A DNA stretch of 64,000 bases from Brachionus koreanus (GCA_016987375.1 PJRA01000313.1:2371567-2435566), one strand, 5' to 3'. Shown: positions 45,823 through 59,057, counted from the stretch's first letter. A program made the numbers and translations. The notes: a model not told the origin generated them from the letters alone.

Positions 45823-48778
45823 AATTATTCAAGTTAATTCTTCAAGTTAATCACTCTTAAATTTAAATATATCTATTCTAAAATCAACTTAAATCATTGA
45901 AAACCAAAAAAATTACAATTTTACTAAAAATTTTTTTGCTTAAAAAATTTTCTACATGTTGTAAATAGGTAACTCGAGAATATGAAAAAGCTGCAGTTTT
46001 GATACTTGAAAACAGAATGATTACAATTGATGTACCACTTCAACATAACTTTGAGGAAGTAATCAGTAATAATTAATGTAAATGCAGTAAGCTTTTATCA
46101 AACAAAAGAACAGCAACTGTAAATGTAGAAAATTCACAATACGTCTTTAGACTGTAACATATCTTAGAAATATTCTTGGAACAAAAACTTTGCAAGAAAT
46201 TTTACAATTTTGCCAATATTCGATCATATGCAAGAATGAAAAATTAAAGCTTTAATATTACACAAAACAAAATTTTTAGTCAAATTGAGTCGAATGTACA
46301 AGGAAATTATAAATACATATTAATGCTAGAAGCTTTAAGAATTTTTTTGTGATTTTTAATAAAAATTTTTAAAAAAAAAATCAAAATAATTTTTTTTTTA
46401 AGAAAAACATAAACTATACATATGTTTAACTCAAAGGCTGGAGGGGTCTTTTGTTCCCCTTTTGTTACTTACTTTCTTTGTTTGTTATTCAATTAATTTA
46501 AACATTTTTGATAATTTTTTTTTCAATCATACATATATATTTGGAATCAAAATTTTCATAAAATTACTTAATTTTATTTTCATTGAAAAAAAGTAAAAAA
46601 ATGGTGTTTCTAGTGCAGAGTTGGTCAAAAATCAAAATTTGACTTTGAAATTATTTTGAGCTCAAGTCAAAATTGATTTTTACAGAGTCGCTATAAAAAC
46701 CTTAATACATTTCTCTATTATTTCATCATTTTGTTTAAAATTTTAGCTTAAATTATCATGTTAAAAACACAATAACTTTTTTAAACTTGTTTTTTTCTAA
46801 ATTTTTGTAATTTTGGAAATAAAAGAAACGTTTTTTTCTAAATCTAAAATTTTTTTCTTGTAGAAAATTAATTAATTTGTTAAAATATCTGTATTTATTT
46901 TAAAATGATAGCTTAAATTGAAAAAATATTTTATTCACAAAAATTCATGTACTCTCATGGTTTATGCTCTTGTTTTTTATATTTTATTGTTTTTATGTTA
47001 AAATTTTAAAAAATTTCCTGTTGCAAATTTTTTTTAATAAAAATTTAAAATATGTTGCTTATTTTCGAATTATTTGTTCTTTATGAAAATTAAATTGGTA
47101 TTTTCCTATAAATTTTTTTGAAGCTTCAATTTTTTTAAATTTTTCAAAAGCTATCCTTCAAATTTTATACGAATTACCCACATTATTCTTGTAGAGGTTT
47201 TTAAATTGGTCTTATGTCCCGATTAAGGTAAATTGGACTTAGAATAATTGTTGTATTCAATTAATATTGTAAAAATATTTTTAAAATATTGTATAATATT
47301 GTATTAGAATTGTATAAAAAAATTAAAATTTTTGACATTTAGAACTTAATTAATATGATGCATTTTTTACTTGTAGATATTAAGCTCTCTTAATAATTCT
47401 TAATCACTTTTTTTTTCAAATATAGAAAAAATATATTTTAGCTATAATCTAATTTTGCTCCTAAGTTAAATATGACTTAATTTTTGAGACTTAATTATTT
47501 TAATATTTCGTTTATGAATAAATCTTAAAAGTAAAAGAAATAATAAATATTTCTCCATGTTTATATAAGATTATTTTTTTCTAAAATTCATTAGATACAT
47601 TTTTTTTTAAAAAGAAATACTTTTCAGACCAATTTCAAATATGATGAAAAATTCATGAAAAATTAAATTTTTTAGTTTTTGAAATCAAAAAAGCAAAAAT
47701 CAGGAGATGATTATGATGATTATATAAAATAAATGATTCCAGCATGCTAATATAATAATTTATTTATTTATTTTAACTTTTTCCTTTTTTTTTTTTATCT
47801 TATTTTATTTATTCAACTCAAATATGCAGAAATAGCTCATCCTCATGTGGAGAGAGGTTCGCTGCACTCATTAACAACCCTTCTGATATTATGCAATCAC
47901 CTATCGAGAGAAACAGCAATCAATAACACAAATTATATCTTGTTTTTTGTCAAATTTTTATTAAATCTATTACTTTTTTAAAAAAAATAATCATAACATA
48001 TCAGACCAAAACAGTTTTTTAAAAAATCGACTTATCCCGAATAAAAATCAAGTACAAAATCAACAACATTTCCGTTGGAATTTATTTGAAAATCAAATCT
48101 AAAAAATTATAACATAGCTGAAAAATGATACTATTATGGTATTTTTATTGGTATCTACTTCAAATTCAAAATTTTTAAAATAAGGAATAGCACATTTTTT
48201 AAGCTAAACAATAGAAGTGGTAAATAATTAGATTATTAAAAATTGTATTGATAAATAAGAAATTATTTTCCTTAAAAACTGAATCATATTTCATTGCTGT
48301 ATAATTGTTTAAAAACTTAGAATTTTATTGAAAAAATTGCAGTTGATTATTTTGAAGATAATAAAGTTTATAAAGTTAACTTTTAGTATACCCAAATAGT
48401 ATAATTTTTTTTATTTTTGTTTTTATTTATCATTATTGAGTTAGATTAGTAAATTTCAAATTTTTTAAAGATGCTTAAATTGTACTTTAAAGGAATTTTT
48501 AAGCTTGTCAAAATTAAAATCTTATCATAGTAAAAAAAAAAATTAATTTCTAGAAAAATATTAGATATTTCTAAACTTAAAACTGAATCATAATATAATA
48601 GATCCTACTTAGCATTTTATTAAGAAAAATAGCAACTGTGATAATAAAAATAAATTTATGTGATATACGCCATAAGATGTATGTAGTCATTAAGGGAAAG
48701 CGTTCTTATCTTAAATAACAAATAGAAATAAATCTTAAGAATAATCCGATAATAAATTTTTGGAATCAAGTTTTATTT
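45823..48778. other. Long AT-rich intergenic stretch
   Basis: About 3 kb with no supported gene. One patch of ordinary composition, 47826-47930 (TCATCCTCATGTGGAGAGAG...), stands out and could be a small RNA or repeat remnant, but I could not identify it. Confidence 0.45.
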
Positions 48779-49224
48779 ATGATGAACGTTTCATTTACGG
48801 CATATTTGCCAGAGACAAATACCTTTCAAAAGAGGCCAAGTTATTTGCCAGAAAATCTAAGAAACTACTCCAGTCTCTTGGACAAACAAACTGCCAAATT
48901 AAACTATTTAGACTCGGAATGTATGAAAAATTGGGATAAATGCAACCGTTTTTATTTAAGCTCTCGTAAGTTGAGCAATTAAGTCCTTCTCAATAAAATT
49001 TAGAAAATTATCTGTTTATTTAAAAGCCAAAAAAATCTCCAATTAATTGAGAAAATAATTTTTAAAAATAATTATTTTAATTAATAGAAAATAGAGAATC
49101 AAGATTGAGTAAAAAATTGAAAGAAACAAAAAGAACCTTGAGATCGCAATCGGATGCAAACATCGAACATAAAAATCGATACATAAAAAAAAACGCAAGA
49201 TTTGATAAGGTAATTTCAAAGTAA
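48779..49224 (+). CDS. Small hypothetical protein, two exons
   Basis: Exons 48779-48965 and 49088-49224 join in frame across a 122-nt GT...AG intron to give 107 aa ending FDKVISK. The first exon has a mixed, protein-like composition (YLPENLRNYSSLLDKQ); the second is strongly basic with a helical look (SRLSKKLKETKRTLRSQSD). No signal peptide, membrane segment or known family. A donor-like GGTAATTT at 49209 means further exons are possible. Confidence comes from codon composition and the two matching splice sites only. Confidence 0.5.
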
Positions 49225-50202
49225 ATTTATTTAAGAACGTAATAAGATACATACTAATATTTTTTAAGTTTCAAAGATCAGAGAAATCATGGAAAAATTT
49301 TAATTAAATTTGAAATTTATTTTAAAAATAACTAGGATTTAAAAAAAAAAAGATTAAAAATTTGTTGGCTTATAAATTTATTCATAGAAAGAATTCAATA
49401 AATAATTCAAAAATTTATATTAATTCCGAATTTTTAAAAAAACTTAATAATAAAAAATTAAATCTCATGGAATAATTTATTAATTTTTAGCAAAATGTTA
49501 AATAGTAATAATAATTAGCTCTATTCTATTCTAGCGGATAATGTTAAATAGCAATCATTTTTTAATTAGATTTTTTTCAATTTAAAGCTAAAGAATAATT
49601 GCTAAAATCTGATCTTTTTATTTCAGCATGTTCATCAAAAGATATTTTTAGTCAAAATTTTAGCCGCAAGTAGCAAAAAATTTGATCAAAAATTTTGATT
49701 TTAAAAAGTTAGTTTGAAAAAAAACAATTCCCTATTCGATTTTGTTTACACTGTAATTTTTATTGAATACCATAGAAACTCGACTGAATTCAGTTAAAAA
49801 AAGGTCATCAATAATAAATTATATTATAAATACTAATGGCCTTTTTTAGTAACTTATTTTTTTAAAGCTCTTATTATAGTCTAAATAATTAAAAAATTTA
49901 AAAAAATTATTTTACTAAATAGAAAAAAAATTTGTTACAAAGAATTTTGATTAGATAACTTTAGTTTTTTTTCGAAAAATTAAGATAAAAATTAATTTTA
50001 TTTGAATTTCAATGATTTAATATTGTTTCAATTCATTTTTTTTGATAATAGGCCCTTTAAAAAATACAAAAGTATAATCAAAATTTACATACAGGATTAA
50101 TTAATTTTCCGGTTTTACATAACTTTTTAATTCTAACTCTAGAATAATGGATTTGATTTTTTTTTATTTTTATTTATTGAGTTAATTTTAAACACAAACA
50201 AT
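49225..50202. other. Intergenic, no gene seen
   Basis: About 1 kb of AT-rich sequence upstream of the receptor gene; no element identified. Confidence 0.45.
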
Positions 50203-53200
50203 ATGAATGTCGTAATTGGAAAAATAGCTCTACTCCAAATTCTGCTCCAAATATTGTATTATACAAGAAAATCTGATCAATATGTTATCAGACTCTTCGG
50301 TAAATATCACTTTGTTCAATTCACTACGAAGCAATATGAGAAAAATGTAAATTCAAGAAATGTATTAAATATGAAATATATTCATATTAATTGTTTTTTA
50401 ATGTTTAGAATAGAGTTTTTAGCAGCTCAAGTTATTTGGATCATTTACTTATTAGTGATGGTATTTTAAAAGATAAAAAATAATTCGAATTTAGCTAATT
50501 TTACTAAAATTCAAATTTTTAAGAAGATTGTTTGAACCAATTTGAGAATTCAAGCCAGATTGAAAAAAATTACATTTCTGAATTTAATTTAAATGCGAGC
50601 CCAATTATGTATCAGAATGAAAATAGTAGACTTTCATTTTTGCTATCTTTGAATTTTGATACCCTTGGCGATATAGGTAAGCTCATTCAGATAGATTTCA
50701 AAATCAAATCAATTATTTATTTATAAAAAAATATCATAGAAACAAGGCATGAGTTCGAAGGCTATCAACTAAAATTTGTTGACAATGATAAGTTATCAAG
50801 TTGTGTTAAAATATTACCTGATAAAAGTGTTCGAAATAAACTAGTAACCGAACCAAATTTTATTGTAGATTAGTTTTTGATCATATTATTTAAGAGAACA
50901 GTTCAATTTGTTATCAAAGATCCAGGTTTTATATCACAGAAAAATTTTGATTTTACCTTTTTTTTTGGCAATGTTTCATTAGCACCATTCATCAAATGTA
51001 AGAATAAACCAGAATATTGCTTATTAGAAAATGTAAATAGTGGTATACTTTCTGTTGGAATCAAGAGCAAAAACAAAACAATTGACACTTCGAAACCTTT
51101 TCATACAGGTTTGTTTTTTATGAGTCTCTGACTTTTATATTGAAACAATAAAAATTTTAGACTTATGCAAAGGAGACTTTAATCATTATACGTGTATATT
51201 AAGACAACGATCAATATATGGAAATTATTTCATAATAATGCAGCCAGGAACAAACCAATTTGAATATATTTTGGGAAATATTAATCGATTGAGGCTTAGC
51301 AATAATGATTCTTTTATTATAACAAAAGATGAAATTTGGCCTAATAACATTGTTTACAAGCTGTATCAAACAAAAAGTCAGATTTTTTATTTGGTAATTT
51401 TTTTTTATTTAAATTACAATACAATAATCATCGTCATCAAATATTTTGTTTTTAAAAGGGAGAGTTTCGAAATCCATCAAAAATAAATATTTGTCATGAA
51501 AACAAAGACAATAAACTGTGTCCTTGTGAAAATGAATGCAAACAATGCAGTAGTAAAACAGGCTCAGAAAAAGTAATTCGAGCAGTTGTTCTTGAAGAAG
51601 AACTTGAAAGTAAACATTGCACAGAAGGATTCTACAGTGCATATGATTTTAAAAATATTTCCATAGGTAAATTTTTTTTCATTAATCTATAGCTTTTTAA
51701 TTTAAAAATTTATTAAATAGCTTTTTCGTTTATGAATCAAAAATTGAACACAAAAAAAAAATTATACAACAAAAAATATTTTTTAAAGCACCAGATAAAC
51801 ACGCATGAATACAACATTGATTTTATGCCCAAACTTTGTTTAGAAACTGTTTATGTTAGAGAAAATTTTTTCATAAATTTGCACATAGACAACTATTTTT
51901 CAGCATCAATGAACAATCTGTTTAGATTCAAAAAATTTGAATTTTCTCTATATGAAATTAAGCCAAAAATTGAACTTAATTTACACTCAATCGATTCAGA
52001 AACTCTTTTTGATGCCAATTTAGTTCCATTTTTTAATAAAAGTTTAAATTTTAATGAAAGGTTTGTTCGGATTCCTGTAAATGGCAAAAAAAAAATTTTA
52101 ATTGAAGTAATATTTTTTTATGCTAAAAGAAATAATTCATGAATCTTTAAAAGTTTAAAGCAGAATCAAGTAATTCTATATGTTCAAAACGAAATATGTG
52201 CATTGATGAAAGTTCTATTAACAATCAAGTTCAGTGTATTGACAACGATTATTGTCCAAAACGTTTTTATTTAGTTAAATTATCAAGAAAATTGAATGGA
52301 ACAAAATGTGACATTGACGAAAGAATTTTGCTTTCTAATTCTTTGGGAGAAATGATGCTCGAATTTGATATAAAAAATCTTGGAAGAAATCCAATTCATT
52401 TTTATGGCATTAAAGTAGCAAAAAAATTCAAAATCAAGAATCTAAAGCTGCCAATTAATTTTTTGGACTTAAATTTTACCAATACTGATCAACGTCAAAA
52501 TTATAAAGATCATGGACCACTTTTTGTTATTTTAATTGTGTTTTTAATATTTTTTCTATTTTTTTTTATCTTCATCTATTACCAAAGCATCTTAATTAGT
52601 CGTAAGATTTAATAATTGAATTTTTTTAATTGCTAATTAAATAATTTTTATTACTAAGTTTTCCGGATAGAATCGACAAACATTGTGTTTTATTTGTCCA
52701 TTAATATAAGCTTGGAAAATCAAAATACCTTGAATAATATTGTTGAAAAACTTGTTTATATTTTGAAGGTTATTAGAAAAAAAAAATTATTTTTAAAATT
52801 GTGAAACAATTATTTTCTTTTAAGACATGGTTCCAACGGTTTAGAATAGACGTTATAAAATATGATACCACGAACAGAAAAGAATTAATCAAAAATGCTG
52901 ATTTGATTGTGTATGTGAGCGCTACTGAGCAAGAAATTATAGACATAGAAAAAAATTTATTGAAAATTGGTCAAAATTATTTTCATGACGAATTCAACCA
53001 AATTCATTTCTTAAATTCTACAAAGTTAAAATGCATAGACATTGCTCTTTTACCAGAATGTCCAGAGATAACGCAAAAAATCAGAAAGAAAAAGAAGCGA
53101 AAAAATGAATATAAGCATAAGAGTATTCCATTAGTTGAAACGAACTCCTTAAAATGTGTCAGAAAAGTTTTCAAACTACCTCAAGAGAGTAAAAATTTTT

Positions 53201-53448
53201 TGATTGAAATTAAATCTAGAGTAGATTCAAAGAAAGAATGCTATTTTAAAAAAAACTGTTCAACAAATATAATTAAACAGTCTCAAAAGTGCATATTCAA
53301 CTTGATATTGAGTATAATTAACTGTAAATATAAAAAATTATTAAGAGAAAAAAAAATTGAGAAAATGTTCGAACAAGTCAACTATGATTATTTCAATTCA
53401 GTAAATTCATTTGATTTTTGTGAAAATTATGAAATGACTTCTTTTTAA
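50203..53448 (+). CDS. Single-pass receptor with possible SEFIR-like (IL-17R-type) tail
   Basis: Eleven exons (50203-50346, 50409-50460, 50527-50676, 50740-50843, 50895-51108, 51161-51393, 51459-51666, 51721-52106, 52154-52601, 52671-52768, 52825-53448) join in perfect phase to 886 aa; introns are 47-69 nt. The N-terminus is signal-like (IGKIALLQILLQILYY). The ectodomain of about 600 residues is divergent and includes a Cys cluster CPCENECKQC. One very hydrophobic helix spans about 620-640. The tail opens with NIVFYLSINI, then RFRIDVIKYD and NADLIVYVSA, an alternating strand-helix pattern with the 'ad-vivv-s' strand seen in SEFIR/TIR domains, followed by a Lys-rich C-terminus with many Cys. 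Size and layout match IL-17 receptors. That family call is inference from pattern; the gene structure is well supported. Confidence 0.6.
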
Positions 53449-54060
53449 TGTACAAAAAAAAAGAATATTTTATTTTTCTTATTTTCAAATATATTCAGGT
53501 TAAAAATAAATTGTTAAGAATTTATGTCTATGGCCTTATTTAATTATTTTTATGTTTGTTTGCTAGAAAACAATCAAAACTAGCTTTAAAATTTTTACTA
53601 ATTATTTTCAATAAAAATTTTTTTTAATATTTTTTTTAGATTTAAACGTTTTATTTGAAAAAAGTTATTGATTTGAGAAATTAATCTAATTGTACAATAA
53701 TTATCATAAAAAGGTGTTAAATAAAAATTGTCTGATATTTCATAAGTCGTTATAAAATAAAAATTATAATGATTTTTTTAAAATTAAATAAAGTAGACGC
53801 TGGCTTTCAAGTTTTGATTGATGTTGGCACTATTGCGAAATTTCTTAATAAACATTTGATTGTAAAAAACATAAAAATAAGACAAAATTTATTACATTAC
53901 TAGAATAAATGCATAGAATTTATCTTGTATATAATTCAAATAAATTTATTGTTTATCTTTATAAATTATGAAAACGAAAATGTTAAATTTTGCTATTGAA
54001 TATTGATCCGTTAATAATTTGGACATAAGTTTACATTACATCTTAATTTAAAATTGAAGG
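53449..54060. other. Intergenic spacer
   Basis: About 600 bp of AT-rich sequence between two plus-strand genes; no feature seen. Confidence 0.45.
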
Positions 54061-56808
54061 ATGGAGCAACAAAAAAAACAAGAAAATGAAAATAATAATA
54101 AAAGTGAAACGAGCGAATACGATCAAGTGGAAATACCAGAAGACAAAAAATTAAAAAAAGATGAAAATGTTTTTCAAAGCATTCTTACTAATAGTGAAAA
54201 TAGCGAATGTAACTTGGCAAAAAAAATCGAATGCAATGACATGTTAGTGCTAGTTGAAGACCAGTCAGAGTTAAAAAATTTAAATAAATTAAATTGTTTA
54301 AGTAGTGGTGACTTTATTGAGGAAGATTTTATAGCTAATAAGTTGAATATATCTAATTCGAACGATGAATTCTCAAACTTTAAAGAGACAAATTTTGATC
54401 ATTTTCAAAATTTAAAAAATAACCTCAACCAATTTGATCAAAATGTAAAAATTATTGATCAGAAAGACAAAATTTTTCTACCAATAGCTTATAGTAATAA
54501 AAATTCTAAAATTAAATGCAATTCTCTTGAAGACATACCAAATCAAATTGACAAGTACAGGTCAATGTTAAATACTGAAAGCACAATAAATCATATTTTT
54601 ACCGAAGCAACCGTTTTGAACCGAAACAATTTAAGTCACTCATCGTCTTTGTCTTCTTCTTATTCAAATATAAACTCAAATCCAAACAAATCGTCATCCA
54701 ATTCACTCACTAATCATTTGGAGCTCAAATTCGACAGCTCAAATTCATCTATTGAAGACAATTCCAGATTTAATCTAAATGCAAGTGCTTTGACTGAATC
54801 GACCATTTTAGTAAGTGAGAATAAAGCAAAAAATACGGATGAGAATAAAATATCAAAGCACGAAGCAACCATATGGAGTGAAACAGAGGCAATGGTGAAT
54901 CAATTCGATCAAATAGGACCCTCGGCTTGTGGATCTACTGCTATTTTAAATGTTTTAGTAATAAAATTTGAAAACAAAAAAAAAATTTTTGTCTTAATAA
55001 TTTTATGTTTAAGAAAGCTCTCAATTTTAAATTTGATTTAAACAAAATAAATTCTAAAGTAAAAGTAAACAAACGAATACCAGAAGAAATGGCATCGTCA
55101 TCAACTTTGGCAGAATATTTGTTTTCCCGTTCAAAAGCTGGAATGAACGAAAAAGAGCTAGTCGAAAATATTGAAAATGCTACTGATGACCAAATAAGTG
55201 GGCGATTTTTTCATTTTTATCCACTGAGAGGAGTTAATTTGTCCGAATGGCTTGCCAAATGGATTAAAAAAGGTAAGCAAAAAAAAAAATAAATCAATAG
55301 TTTAAGTTTCTATCTTAAAATAAGAAATATTTTAATTTTTTGATTAAATTTTTTACTTACTTTATTAAAAATTTTAAGCAGAAAAATATTTTTTGCAAAG
55401 AAAATGACATAAATCTTTTAAGAAATCGGCTTTCCCGAGACTAGATCTATTCAAATTGTCAAGTTTTTTTTCTAATTTCAAATAACATATTTTTAAATTA
55501 ATTTTGTTTTTATTTAATAAAAAAAGTTAAAATTTAAAAATATTTTAAATGTTAATAATAATTATTAAATGTAATAAAAAAAGGCTAGAAAAAGATGTAA
55601 AAATAAATTCATTAATTAATAATTTCATTTTTAAAATCATTATAGATTTCCGATTTAATAATATAGTTGAGCTAAAGTATTTTTTATTGCAGTATGTTAA
55701 AAGTTTTAAATATTGCGATACATTAATATTAATATTGCAGTTGTAATTATCTTATTTTTTCGATTTGTCGAACACAACTTTCTGAATTGAAATTGTTCCT
55801 TTTAATTCTTGCCAGTTTGTTTGTTCAGTTAGTTTCTAGGAAATTGACTCTTGATTTTTACTTAATTTTATATTCTAAATTGAATCTTAAATATAAAATA
55901 TAAAGACAATTAAATAATTTTTGTCAGATAAATTAAATTTTTTTTTAACCGAAGTCAGAATTTTACTTATGTAACTAAAACTCTTAAAAATCAATTATTT
56001 TAGCTAATGAAAAAATTGAAGATTTCTATTTTCAAATAAATTCATACAAATTTTTGATAAAAATAAATTTTTTTTTGTTAAAAAAAGTTAAAAATTAATA
56101 AAAATTTTTGTACTTTATTAATCTATCTTAATCTAAAAAATTTTTATTAGGAAAATTTTAATTTTATTCTTAAAAATTTAAGGAGCAGTTCCTGTTGCAC
56201 TTTTAAATTTACAAAAAAGCCCAGTTTGGGGATTTGTTCCTGATGCGTGGCATCATCAAATGATTTACGCATGTGATACAAACTATATATACTTGACAAA
56301 CCCATTGGAATCAAAATCAATCGAAAATATAATGAATGAGCTGACTAGTGAAAGTATCTTGTTAGTCCGAAGTAGCGATATTATGAAACGATTCTTGGCA
56401 AACAAGACTAATCTGATAGATCTTTTAATTTTGAAAAATTATTCGAATGAAGAGAAAAAAAAGTGGTATGATTTGAATGTCTTGGGACAAGTGCTTAATG
56501 TCCTTAGGGAGCACAAAATAAACTGCGAAAATTTAGCTAACAATCTACCAAAGCAAAATGACTATAACGAGTCTTTAAATCAAACCAGTTTCGTAGAGAT
56601 CAATTCTTTAGATTTACCTGATATTCGAAATGAAAACAGTATGATTAATATGAAAAATCAGAATCAAAATTTTGCAACCAATTTGCCTCATACATCTCAT
56701 ATATCTATTCCTGCCTCGTACAAGGCAGGTATAACTCTTTTTGCTTATCGAGATTCAGAATTGTTCAATGAAATTTCGTCAGAACAAGAATTACCTATAA
56801 GAAAATAG
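54061..56808 (+). CDS. Papain/C39-like fold protein, possibly BIVM
   Basis: Three exons (54061-54957, 55014-55272, 56183-56808) join in frame to 593 aa; the second intron is 910 nt. The first 275 residues are disordered, rich in Asn, Ser and acidic residues. The conserved part starts at DQIGPSACGSTAILNVL, with Cys290 in a setting typical of C39/papain-like peptidases (Q-x-GP-x-x-CG). Then come YPLRGVNLSEWLAKWI and WGFVPDAWHHQMIYACD with His409/His410, and YLTNPLES, an arrangement matching Cys-His-Asn/Asp. The C-terminus has YKAGITLFAYRDSELFNEI. I believe this is the BIVM family, but from memory only. Protease activity is not established. An Asn-rich insert (about residues 490-555) interrupts the conserved C-terminal part. 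Confidence 0.6.
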
Positions 56809-56945
56809 ATAGTTGGTCTAATTTTTTTAGATTTGATTTTGTTTTTTATTTTATTTTATAGTTAATTTTCTAATTAAAAGATAGAATAAATTTTTTTTAT
56901 TAAAAAGGATAAATTTATAGACTTTGAATATTAAAAATATACATT

Positions 56946-57368
56946 AACCCATATCTAGAGAAAGATAAAAAAATTCTAGAGGCTGTTCAACAAAGAGCTA
57001 CTCGTGCTATCTCCGGTTTTAAAGATAATAACTTCAACGATAGACTAAAGGCTCTAAAACTGACGAATTTAACCGAAAGGCGAATGAGAATCTCCACTCA
57101 CTTTTTCAAGCAGAAGCACAAAAGGCCATCAAAACAAAATTAAAAGAGAAATATTCAAAAATTGCGCCCAAAGATACCACTTCTTCACAAAACATTGAGT
57201 AAATGACTGGAATAAATTGGGAGTGGATGCAGTGGAAGCTCAATCTAGCGATAATCTTAAAGCAAAAATAGACAAAAACTTTCATTATATTTTTGGCACA
57301 AAAACTGTAGTCAGATTTACGCATTTTATGAGTTGCAATAAACCACTATACTATACTATACTATACTA
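56946..57368 (+). mobile_element. CR1-like non-LTR 3' end with CTATA tail
   Basis: Frames read NPYLEKDKKILEAVQQRATR, then DRLKALKLTNLTERRMR, and after a shift NDWNKLGVDAVEAQSSDNLK ending FTHFMSCNK. This is the C-terminal part of a CR1/Jockey-type polyprotein (RRAT...RL..L.L..L..RR, then WN.L...VV.A.S...FK..LD). It runs into a (CTATA)n microsatellite at 57343-57368, the usual kind of 3' end for this class. It is 5'-truncated and frameshifted, hence inactive. Confidence 0.85.
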
Positions 57369-57499
57369 ATATAATAGATACTGAGGTCTTCCGCTTTTTG
57401 TGTCTAAATTTGCCTAAAATATTTTAAACTTACTACATTTTAAGTAAATTTCGGTATATTATAAAATTTAGTACTCACATCCTAAATCAATTCTCAAAG
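57369..57499. other. Spacer between retroelement end and GC-rich patch
   Basis: No gene or element recognised. Confidence 0.35.
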
Positions 57500-57690
57500 T
57501 ACAAACGTCTGCATCGGACATTTGGATAGACTGGTTCGGTCGGATGGATCGGCTTGTTCGGACTTTTGGGTCGGCTGGATTGCACAGTTTGGACGTCTTG
57601 GACGGCCGGTTTGGTCGGACGAAAAGGTCTGACGGTTCGCCAAATGGTCGGCAAATCGCCGGCCGGCCTGGGACCGTTTCGTTTTTATTA
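57500..57690. repeat. GC-rich patch with GGTCGG-type repeats
   Basis: About 190 bp far richer in G+C than its surroundings, built from variants of GGTCGG, GGATCGG and GACGGCCGG. No inverted termini or coding pattern was found. It could be a degenerate relative of the arms of the hAT-like element 500 bp downstream, which use similar words (ACCGGCC, CGGTC). Confidence 0.6.
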
Positions 57691-58180
57691 GAACCGCTGT
57701 AATAAATATGGTTAAAGATAACATTTTAATTTTCTTTCATTTTGATAATATTATTTAAAACTATAGACATTAAATACGCAGAGGATTTATTTTTCGGTTT
57801 GAAATTTTTTTCTGAAAACATATTTGGCTGACGGATGGCTTTAACCAAGGGTCTTTAAGTTTTTTTTAATATAATAAAAATAAGTGAAAGCTGATTTTAA
57901 CACCAGAATAAAAAGATAAATACAGTCTTTGTATTGCATTGCGAAGATGATCCATTTGACTTGAACCCGTTTCCAAATACTAATTATCAATTGAAAAATA
58001 AATAAAATGTGTATTTTGGTAGATTTTATAGATAATTATTCTTGATTTTTTTCCTTCTATAATTTTACCAAATTTAAATTTTTTTTTAAAATTATTTCTT
58101 ATAAATCTAATAAAGGAATCAGATACTAAATACTAAACATTTCAACTGACCATGGTTCCACGTGTTAAACACATTAAACA
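57691..58180. other. Spacer before the hAT-like element
   Basis: AT-rich; no feature supported. Confidence 0.35.
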
Positions 58181-58188
58181 AATAAAAG

Positions 58189-59057
58189 TAGTGTTGGGAT
58201 CCGTACACACGGTTACTAAACCGGCCAAAATTTTTTTGGTCGCAACCGTATTCGCCAAATCCGGCCAACTACTATGCGGGCGGTCATTAGACCGGTTATT
58301 CTTACGGTCCCAAATTTTGGCCAAAAAAAAATACGGCCAGCTTAAAATGGGCGGTTAAAAATACGGCCAAAAAGGATGCGGACGATCATTTGGCCGGTCT
58401 CCCAGGCGGTCTCAAATTTTGGCCGCAAAAAAATACGGCCAACTAGACACGGGCGGCCATTAATACGGCCAACTAGTTTATGAGCTATATTTGTTAAATA
58501 AAAATAATTTTGATTGAAATTTTAAAAATATTTTTAAAAAATATCTTTTTTTTAAACAAAATGCCTTAAACTTCAGTTATTTTAATATCAAAAAAGATTA
58601 TATGTTAAAAAAATTTTCAAATTTCTTTTTCAAATTTTTAATAATAAATAGTTATTTAAATAAATATAAATTTAAATATTTTTATTTCGGAAAAAAATTT
58701 GGACCGTTTGGGAGTCCGGCAAAATAACCGCCAGAATTTTTTTTGGCCGTATTTTAACCGCCCATTTTAAGCTGGCCGTATTTTTTTTTGGCCAAAATTT
58801 GAGATCGTTTTGGAGACCGGTCTAATGACCGTCCGCATTTTAGTTGGCCGTATTTTTTTGCGGCCAAAATTTCAGACCGCCTGAGAGACCGGCCAAATGA
58901 TCGTCCGCATCCTTTTTGGCCGTATTTTTAACCGCCCGTATTTAGTTGGCCGTATTTTTTTGCGGCTAAAATTTGGGACCATTTTGGAGACCGGCCGTCT
59001 GACCGCAAAAAACCGTCCGCGATTTGGACCGGTTCGTTAAGACCGCATCCAACACTA
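58189..59057. mobile_element. Non-autonomous hAT-like foldback element (869 bp)
   Basis: Termini TAGTGTTGG and CCAACACTA are perfect inverted repeats. The flanks carry a perfect 8-bp target duplication, AATAAAAG (58181-58188 and 59058-59065), diagnostic in length for hAT elements. Both arms (about 58189-58480 and 58690-59057) are GC-rich and built from recurring units such as AAATACGGCCAACTAG, GGGCGGTTAAAA and CAAATTTTGGCC; the right arm has them in reverse complement. The centre (58481-58689) is ordinary AT-rich DNA with no transposase. It must be mobilised in trans, if at all. Confidence 0.88.

Noticed and set aside
47826..47930. Possible small RNA in a less AT-rich patch
   Set aside because: No tRNA boxes, snRNA Sm site or snoRNA boxes could be recognised.
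55549..55746. 65-codon ORF between exons of the C39-like gene
   Set aside because: It lies inside the 910-nt intron, has an Ile/Lys/Asn composition expected of AT-rich noncoding DNA and lacks splice support.
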